NCBI RefSeq assembly: GCF_009905615.1
Contig: NZ_JAAAKW010000007.1
Coordinates: forward strand, 186,001 to 250,000
Direction: 5' to 3'
DNA: 64,000 nucleotides
Source of the DNA: Pseudomonas sp. SLFW
GTDB taxonomy: Bacteria; Pseudomonadota; Gammaproteobacteria; Pseudomonadales; Pseudomonadaceae
The first letter of the stretch is position 1. The number at the start of each line of letters is the position of its first letter. This document shows, piece after piece, positions 17,475 through 25,072 of this stretch. A program made the translations under genes and the position numbers. Below the pieces are notes generated by a model that saw only the letters and a program-made list of their open reading frames with translations, had not been told where the DNA came from and ran no database searches.

Positions 17475-18280
17475 CAGAGCGCATCCCCGTACCGCAACTT
17501 GCGCTGATAGAGCTTCTCGGCCTTGGCCTCCAGCCACACCAGCAACGCCGACTCTTCAGCCAGAATCTGGCGCAGCGGCTGCTGGAAATAGCCTTTGAGG
17601 AAACGCATTTTGTCGCGACGGGTCAGGCCGATGTCCAGCGCCGAGAAGTACAGCGCGGCCAGGTCCTTGTTGCGCCAGCGTTGAGTGATCTGATCCCGGG
17701 TCTGCGCACGGTGCAGGTCGATCACCGACAGCTTGAAGCTTTCCGGGGTGACCGGCGTGTCGGTGTGCAGCAGGAAGTGGCATAGGTAGCAGTCGCGATG
17801 GTTGACCCCGGCGCGGTGCATCATGCCGACCAGCCGTGCGACTTCAGCGATATACGCCCACTTCATGCGCGGCTCGGGTGGCTGTTTCACCCAGTTGATG
17901 CTGACGTCTTCCATGCTTTCGGTCGGCGCCAGCTCTTCGGTGACGATGAACGAATGCTGCGCGGCCGGGTTGCTGCCGCGCTCGCCATAGGCCACGGAGG
18001 TCATGGTCGGGACGCCGACTTCCTTGAGGCGGTTGATCGCGTCGAATTCCTTGCCCGCGCCCAGCACCGGCAGTTTGGCGGTCAGCAGATTCTTCGCCAC
18101 TTCACCCCAGCCAATGCCGCGATGAATCTTGACGAAATAGCCGCGGCCATCGACTTCAGTGCGCAGCGTGCGACGGTTTTCCAGCTCGCGGTACACCTGA
18201 CCTTGCAACGCCTCGACGGCCTCGAACGCGTCGCGCCCGGCCCAGAGGGTCTTGAAGGGTTCAGCAAGGATCAATTTCAT
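17474..18280 (-). CDS. waaP: LPS core heptose I kinase
   Basis: A 268-residue RfaP/WaaP kinase starting MKLILAEPFKTLWAGRD. Key segments are RGYFVKIHRGIGWGEVAKNL (ATP lobe with lysine), VNHRDCYLCHFLL (catalytic loop with HRD) and LSVIDLHRAQ (metal-binding D). WaaP phosphorylates heptose I of the inner core at the cytoplasmic face before export; in P. aeruginosa it is essential. Its ATGA overlaps the waaG stop, consistent with translational coupling. Confidence 0.93.
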   Translation of the reverse strand: MKLILAEPFKTLWAGRDAFEAVEALQGQVYRELENRRTLRTEVDGRGYFVKIHRGIGWGEVAKNLLTAKLPVLGAGKEFDAINRLKEVGVPTMTSVAYGERGSNPAAQHSFIVTEELAPTESMEDVSINWVKQPPEPRMKWAYIAEVARLVGMMHRAGVNHRDCYLCHFLLHTDTPVTPESFKLSVIDLHRAQTRDQITQRWRNKDLAALYFSALDIGLTRRDKMRFLKGYFQQPLRQILAEESALLVWLEAKAEKLYQRKLRYGDAL

Positions 18281-19401
18281 CCGTGGTGCTCCGCCAGAAT
18301 CACATCCGCAGCGTGCTGCGGCATGCTGTAAAGGTCAGCCGTGTCAGCGAACACCAGCCCGTTCTTGCCCCAGGCCGAGCGAGCGGCATCGTCTTCGAGC
18401 ATGCGGCTCAGGTATTGATTGAGCTGACGCTGCTCGAACGGCTCATCGAGGACCAACCCGCTGTCGGCTTCGGCGATGTAATGGGCATAGCCACACACCG
18501 CGCTGACCAGCACCGGCAGGCCTGCGACCAACGCTTCGAGCAGCACCGTGCCGGTGTTCTCGTTGTACGCCGGGTGAATCAACAGGTCGGCGCCCAGCAG
18601 GAAGCGCGGAATGTCGCTGCGGCCTTTCATGAAGGTCACGTTGTCGCTCAGGCCCAACGTCGTGCTCTGCAACTGAAAGACTTTGGGGTCGTCCTGACCG
18701 ATGACGAACAGGCGCGTGCGTTTGCGCAACGCAGACGGCAACGCCGCAAGCGCCTTGAGGCTTCGATCCACACCCTTGGTCTTGAAGCCGGAGCCGATCT
18801 GCACCAGCAGCAGGTCGTCATCGCCCAGCTTGAACTCGCGACGGAATTCGGCGCGGATCTCGGCGGCATTGGCGGGTGCGCGACGGTCTTGGGAAATCCC
18901 CGGCGGCAACAGGTGAAAGCGCTTGAGCGGCGTGTCGTAGTGCTTGATGAACAGCGGCTGCTGCACTTCGGAAATCATCAGCACTTCGGTTTTCGCGTCT
19001 TTGGCGAACACCGAGCGCTCGTATTCGGCGAAGTGGCGATAACGGCCCCAGTATTTGTACAGGCCGTGACGCAGGTTCTGCGCCTTGTCTTCATAACAGC
19101 CGTCGGCGGCGTAATACACGTCCAGACCGGGCATTTTGTTAAAACCGATCAGACGATCCACCGGGCGCTTGGCCAGGTCGGCGTTCATCCAGTCGGTGAG
19201 CTTTTCATTGCGGCGATGATTGAAGATCGCCTTGACCGGCGCCACCAGCACTTCGAAGCCGGGCGGCACGTCACCTTCCCAGATCAGCGTGTAGACGCGG
19301 ATCGAATGCCCACGCTGCTGACACTCCAGCGCGATGCGCATGAAATCGCGCTGCAAGCCGCCGAAGGGAAAGTATTTATAGAGCACGAATGCCAGTTGCA
19401 T
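18277..19401 (-). CDS. waaG: LPS core family 4 glycosyltransferase WaaG
   Basis: A 374-residue protein starting MQLAFVLYKYFPFGGLQRDF, the typical WaaG opening with FGGLQRD. The C-terminal half has QIGSGFKTKGVDRSL and the donor-site motif HPAYNENTGTVLLEALVAG (E-x7-E). It adds the first outer-core hexose or hexosamine onto the inner-core heptose (GalN in P. aeruginosa). The ATG at 19401 shares one base with the waaC stop; a longer in-frame extension to 19485 runs inside waaC and is not used. Confidence 0.92.
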   Translation of the reverse strand: MQLAFVLYKYFPFGGLQRDFMRIALECQQRGHSIRVYTLIWEGDVPPGFEVLVAPVKAIFNHRRNEKLTDWMNADLAKRPVDRLIGFNKMPGLDVYYAADGCYEDKAQNLRHGLYKYWGRYRHFAEYERSVFAKDAKTEVLMISEVQQPLFIKHYDTPLKRFHLLPPGISQDRRAPANAAEIRAEFRREFKLGDDDLLLVQIGSGFKTKGVDRSLKALAALPSALRKRTRLFVIGQDDPKVFQLQSTTLGLSDNVTFMKGRSDIPRFLLGADLLIHPAYNENTGTVLLEALVAGLPVLVSAVCGYAHYIAEADSGLVLDEPFEQRQLNQYLSRMLEDDAARSAWGKNGLVFADTADLYSMPQHAADVILAEHHG

Positions 19402-20465
19402 CACGGATGTTCCTTTGCCAGCAACAGCGAGCCCAACTGGCCCGCTACTCGCTCGGGATTCAGGCGAGTGAAGCACATCGGCCACTCGCGTTCGGTATCG
19501 ACCTGACGCTGATCTTCAGGGGTCGGTCGATAGGTGCATTTCTTTTGCAGGCACGGCGCACAGGCCGGGTAATCGCCTGCGAGGTGAACCTGTGACTTGC
19601 CGTAGGCGCCGGTCAGGCCGGGGTTGGTCGGGCCGAACAGCGACAGGGTCGGCACGTCCAGCGCCGCTGCCAGATGCCCAAGGCCGGTGTCCACTGCCAC
19701 GCAGCCTTGCGCACCAGCCAGCACTTTAGCGACGCCTGCCAGATTCAATTTGGGCAGCACAACGGCTTTATCAAGTCCCTCGGCGATACGCTCAGCGCGC
19801 GCTTTCTCGGCAGGGTTGCCCCACGGCAGGTGCACTTCCAGACCCTGACCGATCATGCGCTCGGCCAACTGGCGCCAGTACAGCTCGGGCCAATGCTTGG
19901 TGTCCCAGGTCGTGCCATGCAGAAACAGCACAAAGGGTGCGCCACTTTCGCTGTTCAGCAGACGGCTGCGATCCAGCCCGTAATCCCCCAGGCCCGCCGG
20001 AACTTGATAACCCAGCGCTTGAGCGAACAATTGCCGCAAACGCTCGACGGCATGCTGCCCGCGAGCAACGGGGTAGGCCTTGTCGTAGAAACGTGCGGCC
20101 AAGGGCTCACGTGCGGAGAGCCTGTCCAGACCGGCAATCGGCGCTTTGACGTAGCGCGTCAGAAACGCGCTTTTCAGCAGGCCCTGCGCATCGATCACCA
20201 GATCGTAACGGGTGTCGCGAAGGCGTTGCTTGAACTGGCGCCATTGGCCGTTCTTGAAGGTCTGCCACAGGTTCTTGCGCCAACGCCGGATTGCCACCGG
20301 AATCACGCCGGACACCGCCGGGTGCCAGGTCGGGATTTCCGCAAAGCCTTCCTCCACGACCCAGTCGAACTGGATGCCGGGGATGGCCTTGGCCGCATCG
20401 GTCAGCGCAGGCAGGGTATGAATGACGTCACCCAGCGACGAGGTCTTGATCAGCAGTACCCGCAA
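19401..20465 (-). CDS. waaC: LPS heptosyltransferase I
   Basis: A 354-residue family 9 glycosyltransferase reading MRVLLIKTSSLGDVIHTLPA from a TTG at 20465, one base after the waaF stop. The frame is open upstream into waaF, but the N-terminal MRVLLIKTSSLGD is where family members begin, so the TTG is preferred. Motifs include VIDAQGLLKSAF and VDTGLGHLAAALDVPTLSLFG, the ADP-heptose site. It adds the first heptose to Kdo2-lipid A. Confidence 0.92.
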   Translation of the reverse strand: MRVLLIKTSSLGDVIHTLPALTDAAKAIPGIQFDWVVEEGFAEIPTWHPAVSGVIPVAIRRWRKNLWQTFKNGQWRQFKQRLRDTRYDLVIDAQGLLKSAFLTRYVKAPIAGLDRLSAREPLAARFYDKAYPVARGQHAVERLRQLFAQALGYQVPAGLGDYGLDRSRLLNSESGAPFVLFLHGTTWDTKHWPELYWRQLAERMIGQGLEVHLPWGNPAEKARAERIAEGLDKAVVLPKLNLAGVAKVLAGAQGCVAVDTGLGHLAAALDVPTLSLFGPTNPGLTGAYGKSQVHLAGDYPACAPCLQKKCTYRPTPEDQRQVDTEREWPMCFTRLNPERVAGQLGSLLLAKEHP

Positions 20466-20466
20466 G

Positions 20467-21501
20467 TCAGGCGACCTCGACCGGCGTGCCACCCAAGTGG
20501 CTCAACGACGTGATGACCGACTCGGGCTCCAGCAGGCGCAGGCAGTTGTAATGTCCGAAACGGCAGGTGCGCTCGAAACACGGGCTGCATTCGATGCCCA
20601 GTTGTACGATTTCGACCTGATCGGCCAGCGGTGGCGTGAAGCCCGGCGAGGTCGAGCCGTACACCGCCACCAACGGGCGATTCAGCGCAGCTGCGACGTG
20701 CATCAGGCCGGAGTCGTTGGAGACGACCGCATCGGCGCAGGACAGCAAATCGATGGCCTCGGCCAGGGACGTGCCGCCGCTGAGGTTGGCGGACTCTTCG
20801 CGCAGGCCGGGAATCAGTCGTTCGCGGATGCTTTCGCCCACCGCGTGATCGTTCTTTGAGCCGAACAGCCAGACCTGCCAGCCCTCGCGAATCTTGGTCT
20901 CGGCGACCTTGGCGTAGTGCTCGGACGGCCAGCGCTTGGATTCGCCGAACTCGGCACCGGGGCACAGCGCCAGCACCGGGCGGTCAAGGGTCAAACCGAA
21001 TTTGGCGAGCGCGGCGTCGCGGCTGACGGCTTCGATTTGCAGGCTCGGTTTCGGATACGGACGCGGGATTTCCGCGTCCTTGTCGTAAGCCAGGGCCATG
21101 AAACGCTCGATCATCAGCGGGTATTTCTGCTTATCCAGCACGCGCACGTCGTTGAGCAGGCCGTAGCGGAACTCGCCACGCCAGCCAGTGCGTTTCGGGA
21201 TACCGGCGAAGAACGGCACCAGCGCCGATTTCAGCGAGTTGGGCAGCAGAATAGCCTGGTCGTACTGGCCTTTCAGCGATTTGCCGATGCGGCGACGGGT
21301 CGCCAGTTCCAGCGCGCCGTGGCCGAGCGGAAAGCTCAAGGCCGTGCGCACTTCGGGCATGCGCTCAAGAATCGGCCGACTCCACTCGGGGGCCAGCACA
21401 TCGATTTCGCACTGCGGGTGACGCTGTTTCAGGCACTGGAACAGCGTTTGCGCCATCACCATGTCACCGACCCAGCTGGGCCCTACGATCAGAATTCTCA
21501 T
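20467..21501 (-). CDS. waaF: LPS heptosyltransferase II
   Basis: A 344-residue family 9 transferase starting MRILIVGPSWVGDMVMAQTL. The C-terminal half has LCPGAEFGESKRWP and VVSNDSGLMHVAAALNRPLV, the ADP-heptose-binding signature, and CSPCFERTCRFGHYNC near the end. It adds the second heptose to the inner core. ATG at 21501 is used; a TTG two codons earlier is in frame. It is the most upstream of the leftward core block in this window; glnE lies behind it after a REP pair, with no ilvE in between, unlike PAO1. Confidence 0.94.
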   Translation of the reverse strand: MRILIVGPSWVGDMVMAQTLFQCLKQRHPQCEIDVLAPEWSRPILERMPEVRTALSFPLGHGALELATRRRIGKSLKGQYDQAILLPNSLKSALVPFFAGIPKRTGWRGEFRYGLLNDVRVLDKQKYPLMIERFMALAYDKDAEIPRPYPKPSLQIEAVSRDAALAKFGLTLDRPVLALCPGAEFGESKRWPSEHYAKVAETKIREGWQVWLFGSKNDHAVGESIRERLIPGLREESANLSGGTSLAEAIDLLSCADAVVSNDSGLMHVAAALNRPLVAVYGSTSPGFTPPLADQVEIVQLGIECSPCFERTCRFGHYNCLRLLEPESVITSLSHLGGTPVEVA

Positions 21502-21629
21502 GCTCAATCCAAAAACGACCAGAAACGAGCAGGGAGGCCCATCAGACTGCGTGACGCTTCCACACAGCCTGACGCCTCCCTGTCATAGCTTTATATAGGT
21601 CCGCAAACATCCGGACTTGCAGTGTTTGG

Positions 21630-21710
21630 GCTGGCCCTATCGCGAGCAAGCTCACTCCTACAAGAAACGAGCGTACCTGTAGGAGTGAGCTTGCTCGCGA
21701 TAGGGCCAGC
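21630..21710. repeat. REP pair with perfect 33-bp arms
   Basis: Bases 21630-21662 and 21678-21710 are perfect reverse complements, with a 15-base loop. The core is GGAGTGAGCTTGCTCGCG, extended by CCAGC/GCTGG and CCTAT/ATAGG at the outer ends. It lies between the glnE stop (21735) and the waaF start, and could separate the two transcripts. Confidence 0.92.
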
Positions 21711-21734
21711 AGTCATCTCAACTTTTCAGACGAC

Positions 21735-24686
21735 TCAACTCAACCCCAACTGCCCCCAGACCCGCATCACTTCACGCCGCTCGCTGGCGAACTGATCACC
21801 GCTGACCGCGCCCGCCTCTTTCTGCAGGGCCTGTCGGTGTGCGGCGGAACGGTACGCTTTATACACCTCGCGCAACAGGCTCGCGTCGGCGGCGGGCATC
21901 AGCCCTGCCTCTTCCAGACCTTCGAGAATGCGGATGTTATCGGTGTATCGAAGCAGCGCGGGGTGCTCTCTGGACCACGCCAAGGCCGCGTATTGCACCA
22001 TAAATTCGATATCGACGATACCACCGGCGTCCTGCTTGAGATCGAACGACGACGTGGGTTCGAAGGCATTTGCCCCCTTCCCGGCCAGCGTGCCCTTGGT
22101 TCCGAGGTTGTCGCGCATCTTGGCGCGCATGTCGCTGACTTCCTGTCGCAACGTCGCCAGATCACGCTCGCGCCCCAGCACCGACGCGCGCACGCCTTCG
22201 AATCCATTGCCCACATCCACACTGCCCACCAGCACCCGTGCACGAACCAGCGCCTGATGCTCCCAGGTCCAGGCTTCGTTCTCCTGATAGCGCGAAAACG
22301 CCCCCAACGAACTGACCAGCAGACCCGCCGCGCCCGAGGGCCGCAGGCGCATGTCCACTTCGTACAACTGGCCGGAGTTGGTCTGCGTGGTGATCAGGTG
22401 AATGATCCGCTGACCCAGTCGTGTGAAGAATTGCGCGCCGTCGATCGGCTTCGGTCCGTCGGTTTCCGCCTGGGGGTCGCCATCATGGATGAACACCAGG
22501 TCCAGGTCCGAACCATGCCCCAGTTCAATGCCGCCGACTTTCCCATAACCGACAATCACGAACCCCGGATCGCACAACGTGCCATCAGGGCGGCGCGGCG
22601 CACCATGACGCGCAACGGTGTGCCGCCAAGCCAGTGCCAGCACTTGTTCGAGAATCGCCTCGGCGAGCCAGGTCAGGTAATCGCTGACTTTCATCAATGG
22701 CAGGCTGCCGGTGATTTCCGACGCGGCCACGCGCAGCCGGTGCGCCAGTTTAAAGTGACGCAGTGCCTCCATTTGTTGCTCCAGATCATCCTCGGGGATG
22801 CGCGTCAGTCGTTCGCGGAGCTCGGCGGCGAGCTCCAATGCCTGGGGCGGGCTGAACAAACGACCTTCGTTGAGCAGCTCATCGAGCAGCAGCGGGAATC
22901 GGGCGATCTGCTCGGCGATCCAAGGACTGGCGGCGCACAACGTCAACAAACGCCGAAGCGCGCCGGGGTTTTCAGTGAGCAGCACCAGATACGCTGAACG
23001 CCGAGCGACGGCTTCGACCAGCGGCAATACCCGTTCCAACACCAGATCGGGGTTGGCGTGTTCGACCGCCTGAGCCAACAGTCGCGGAATGAATGCATCG
23101 AGCCGTTCGCGCCCCAGTCGCTGCATCGAGCGCAATTGCGAGCTGTTGCGCAGGTTATTCAGATGTTTCAGGGCTTTCTGCGCATCGACGAAACCGCCTT
23201 CCTGCAACTGACGGCAAGCAGCTTCCTCGTTTTGCGACTCTTCCCACAGCGGCAACCACTCGCCGCCGACAATCTCTTCGCCACCGTCCTCCTGACCCTC
23301 TTCCTCGTCAGGGTCGGCAATCACTTGGCGGAAATGCCAATCGACCCGTCCGCGCCAGTACATCAGTTGCGCGTGGAAGGCATCCCAATCGGCAAAGCCC
23401 ATGATGAAAGCAATGCGCGCCTGATCGCGGTCGTCTTCAGGGAGCATTTGCGTCTGGCGGTCAGCAATCACCTGAATGGCGTGCTCGGTGTAGCGCAGGA
23501 ATTCGTAGCCTTCGCGCAGCTCAGTGATGACCGCCGTGGGCAGATAGCCCTGCCCTTCGAGCGTGCGCAGCACTTTGAGCAGTGGCCGCTGTTGCAGGCT
23601 CAGGTCGCGTCCGCCGTGGATCAGCTGAAACGCCTGAGCGATGAACTCCACTTCGCGAATGCCCCCGGAACCCAGCTTGATGTTCGCGGCCATGCCCTTG
23701 CGCCGCACTTCCTGCTGAATCAGCTGCTTCATGGTGCGCAGCGCTTCAATGGCGGAGAAATCGAGGTAGCGGCGATAGACGAACGGTCGCAGCATTTCCA
23801 ACAACTCGCTCCCCTTGGCCTGATCGCCGCCGACGACCCGTGCCTTGATCATGGCGTAGCGTTCCCAGTCGCGGCCCTGGTCCTGGTAATACTGTTCCAG
23901 CGCGTTGAAGCTCAAGACCAGCGCGCCGGACGAACCGTAAGGCCGCAGGCGCATGTCGACGCGGAACACAAATCCGTCGACGGTCACCGGGTCCAGCGCC
24001 TTGATCAATCGCTGACCGAGGCGAATGAAAAACTCCTGGTTGTCCAGCGGACGCTTCACGCCCACCGTTTCACCGCCTTCGGGGTAGGCGAAGATCAGGT
24101 CGATGTCAGAAGAGAGGTTCAGCTCGACGGCGCCCAGCTTGCCCATGCCCAGGATGACCATTTGCTGCGCTTCGCCCGTACGACGGCCCGTCGGGACGCC
24201 GAACTGTTGGCAATGTCTGTCATACAACCATCGGTACGCGAGGTCGATACTGCCATCCGCCATGTCGGAAAGGTCGCGGCAGGTTTCGATCAGATCGGCT
24301 TGGCGTGTAAGGTCGCGCCAGATAATTCGGACTTGCTGACGCGTCCTTTGACGACGTAGATTACGCCCCAGCTCATCGTCGGTGGTCGCTTCGGCCACCG
24401 CGTTGGCGATGTGCTCACGCAGTTCATTGGCCGCAAAGCTGCGCTCCAGCTCGCCGGATTCAGCGAGGTCGAGCAGCATCTGCGGGTCGCGCATGATCTG
24501 TTCGGCGACAAAGTCGCTGGACGCGCACACGCGATCAAATGCGGCCAGACGTTCAGCGGGCCAGGCCTCGAAAGTGGCCTGCCCACCCTCGGTCAGAGCG
24601 GTGAGTGCAGCGCGAAAGGATTGCTGCGCGCGAGAAACCAACGGCAGAAGGACGGCCGGCAGATTGGCCAGCGAGGGAAGGCTCAT
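21735..24686 (-). CDS. glnE: Glutamine synthetase adenylyltransferase/deadenylylase
   Basis: A 983-residue GlnE with two nucleotidyltransferase halves. The N-terminal adenylyl-removing half has the GSxxxxDxD-type motif as NLSSDIDLIFAYPEGG, followed by FRVDMRLRPYGSSG. The C-terminal adenylylating half has GHGSDLDLVFIHDG and YEVDMRLRPSGAAG. It attaches AMP to glutamine synthetase or removes it, in response to PII and glutamine. An AAGGA site precedes the ATG at 24686. The length is normal. Confidence 0.97.
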   Translation of the reverse strand: MSLPSLANLPAVLLPLVSRAQQSFRAALTALTEGGQATFEAWPAERLAAFDRVCASSDFVAEQIMRDPQMLLDLAESGELERSFAANELREHIANAVAEATTDDELGRNLRRQRTRQQVRIIWRDLTRQADLIETCRDLSDMADGSIDLAYRWLYDRHCQQFGVPTGRRTGEAQQMVILGMGKLGAVELNLSSDIDLIFAYPEGGETVGVKRPLDNQEFFIRLGQRLIKALDPVTVDGFVFRVDMRLRPYGSSGALVLSFNALEQYYQDQGRDWERYAMIKARVVGGDQAKGSELLEMLRPFVYRRYLDFSAIEALRTMKQLIQQEVRRKGMAANIKLGSGGIREVEFIAQAFQLIHGGRDLSLQQRPLLKVLRTLEGQGYLPTAVITELREGYEFLRYTEHAIQVIADRQTQMLPEDDRDQARIAFIMGFADWDAFHAQLMYWRGRVDWHFRQVIADPDEEEGQEDGGEEIVGGEWLPLWEESQNEEAACRQLQEGGFVDAQKALKHLNNLRNSSQLRSMQRLGRERLDAFIPRLLAQAVEHANPDLVLERVLPLVEAVARRSAYLVLLTENPGALRRLLTLCAASPWIAEQIARFPLLLDELLNEGRLFSPPQALELAAELRERLTRIPEDDLEQQMEALRHFKLAHRLRVAASEITGSLPLMKVSDYLTWLAEAILEQVLALAWRHTVARHGAPRRPDGTLCDPGFVIVGYGKVGGIELGHGSDLDLVFIHDGDPQAETDGPKPIDGAQFFTRLGQRIIHLITTQTNSGQLYEVDMRLRPSGAAGLLVSSLGAFSRYQENEAWTWEHQALVRARVLVGSVDVGNGFEGVRASVLGRERDLATLRQEVSDMRAKMRDNLGTKGTLAGKGANAFEPTSSFDLKQDAGGIVDIEFMVQYAALAWSREHPALLRYTDNIRILEGLEEAGLMPAADASLLREVYKAYRSAAHRQALQKEAGAVSGDQFASERREVMRVWGQLGLS

Positions 24687-25072
24687 GGTCTATCCTTGAT
24701 CGGCGTTCAAAAGGCTACCCGCCGAGGGGTTTCCCCCTACAAAACGGACTGGACTGTCGAACAAAGGTTAAAAATTGCTGGCATTTGCCTGTTATTGGTT
24801 GCCAGCATGATTAGTCAGCTGATCTTTTTATGGTTTCTACCAACATTTTTCATTTGATTCATCGCAATACATGAGCGAAAACATCGTTCAGCTGTAGTTT
24901 TACTACTGTATATACAAGTCAAAAAGCTGAAACGGCTGGAGATTTGTAGTAAAACTACACAGCGCCGGGTACCACTCCGGTCTCCAAGAATTTTTACGTC
25001 GTCTGCCCACAAGGCCAGTCGCAACAAACTCAGGCAACCGATTCTGGAAGCCTTTCCGCCCTGGAGCAAGCC
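24687..25072. promoter_or_regulatory. Divergent glnE/aceE intergenic region
   Basis: A 386-base AT-rich region carrying promoters for glnE (left) and aceEF (right). It includes the two GTAGT-palindromes described separately. The GGAG at 25063-25066 is the aceE ribosome-binding site. Confidence 0.6.
24893..24959. promoter_or_regulatory. Two GntR/FadR-type operator palindromes upstream of aceE
   Basis: GTAGTTTTACTAC (24894-24906) and GTAGTAAAACTAC (24946-24958) are each palindromic around a three-base centre and are reverse complements of each other. Their centres are 52 bp apart, about five helical turns. Each fits TNGTNNNACNA, the operator pattern of the FadR subfamily of GntR regulators, to which PdhR, the pyruvate-sensing repressor of aceEF in enterics, belongs. 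The regulator is not encoded here. Confidence 0.6.
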
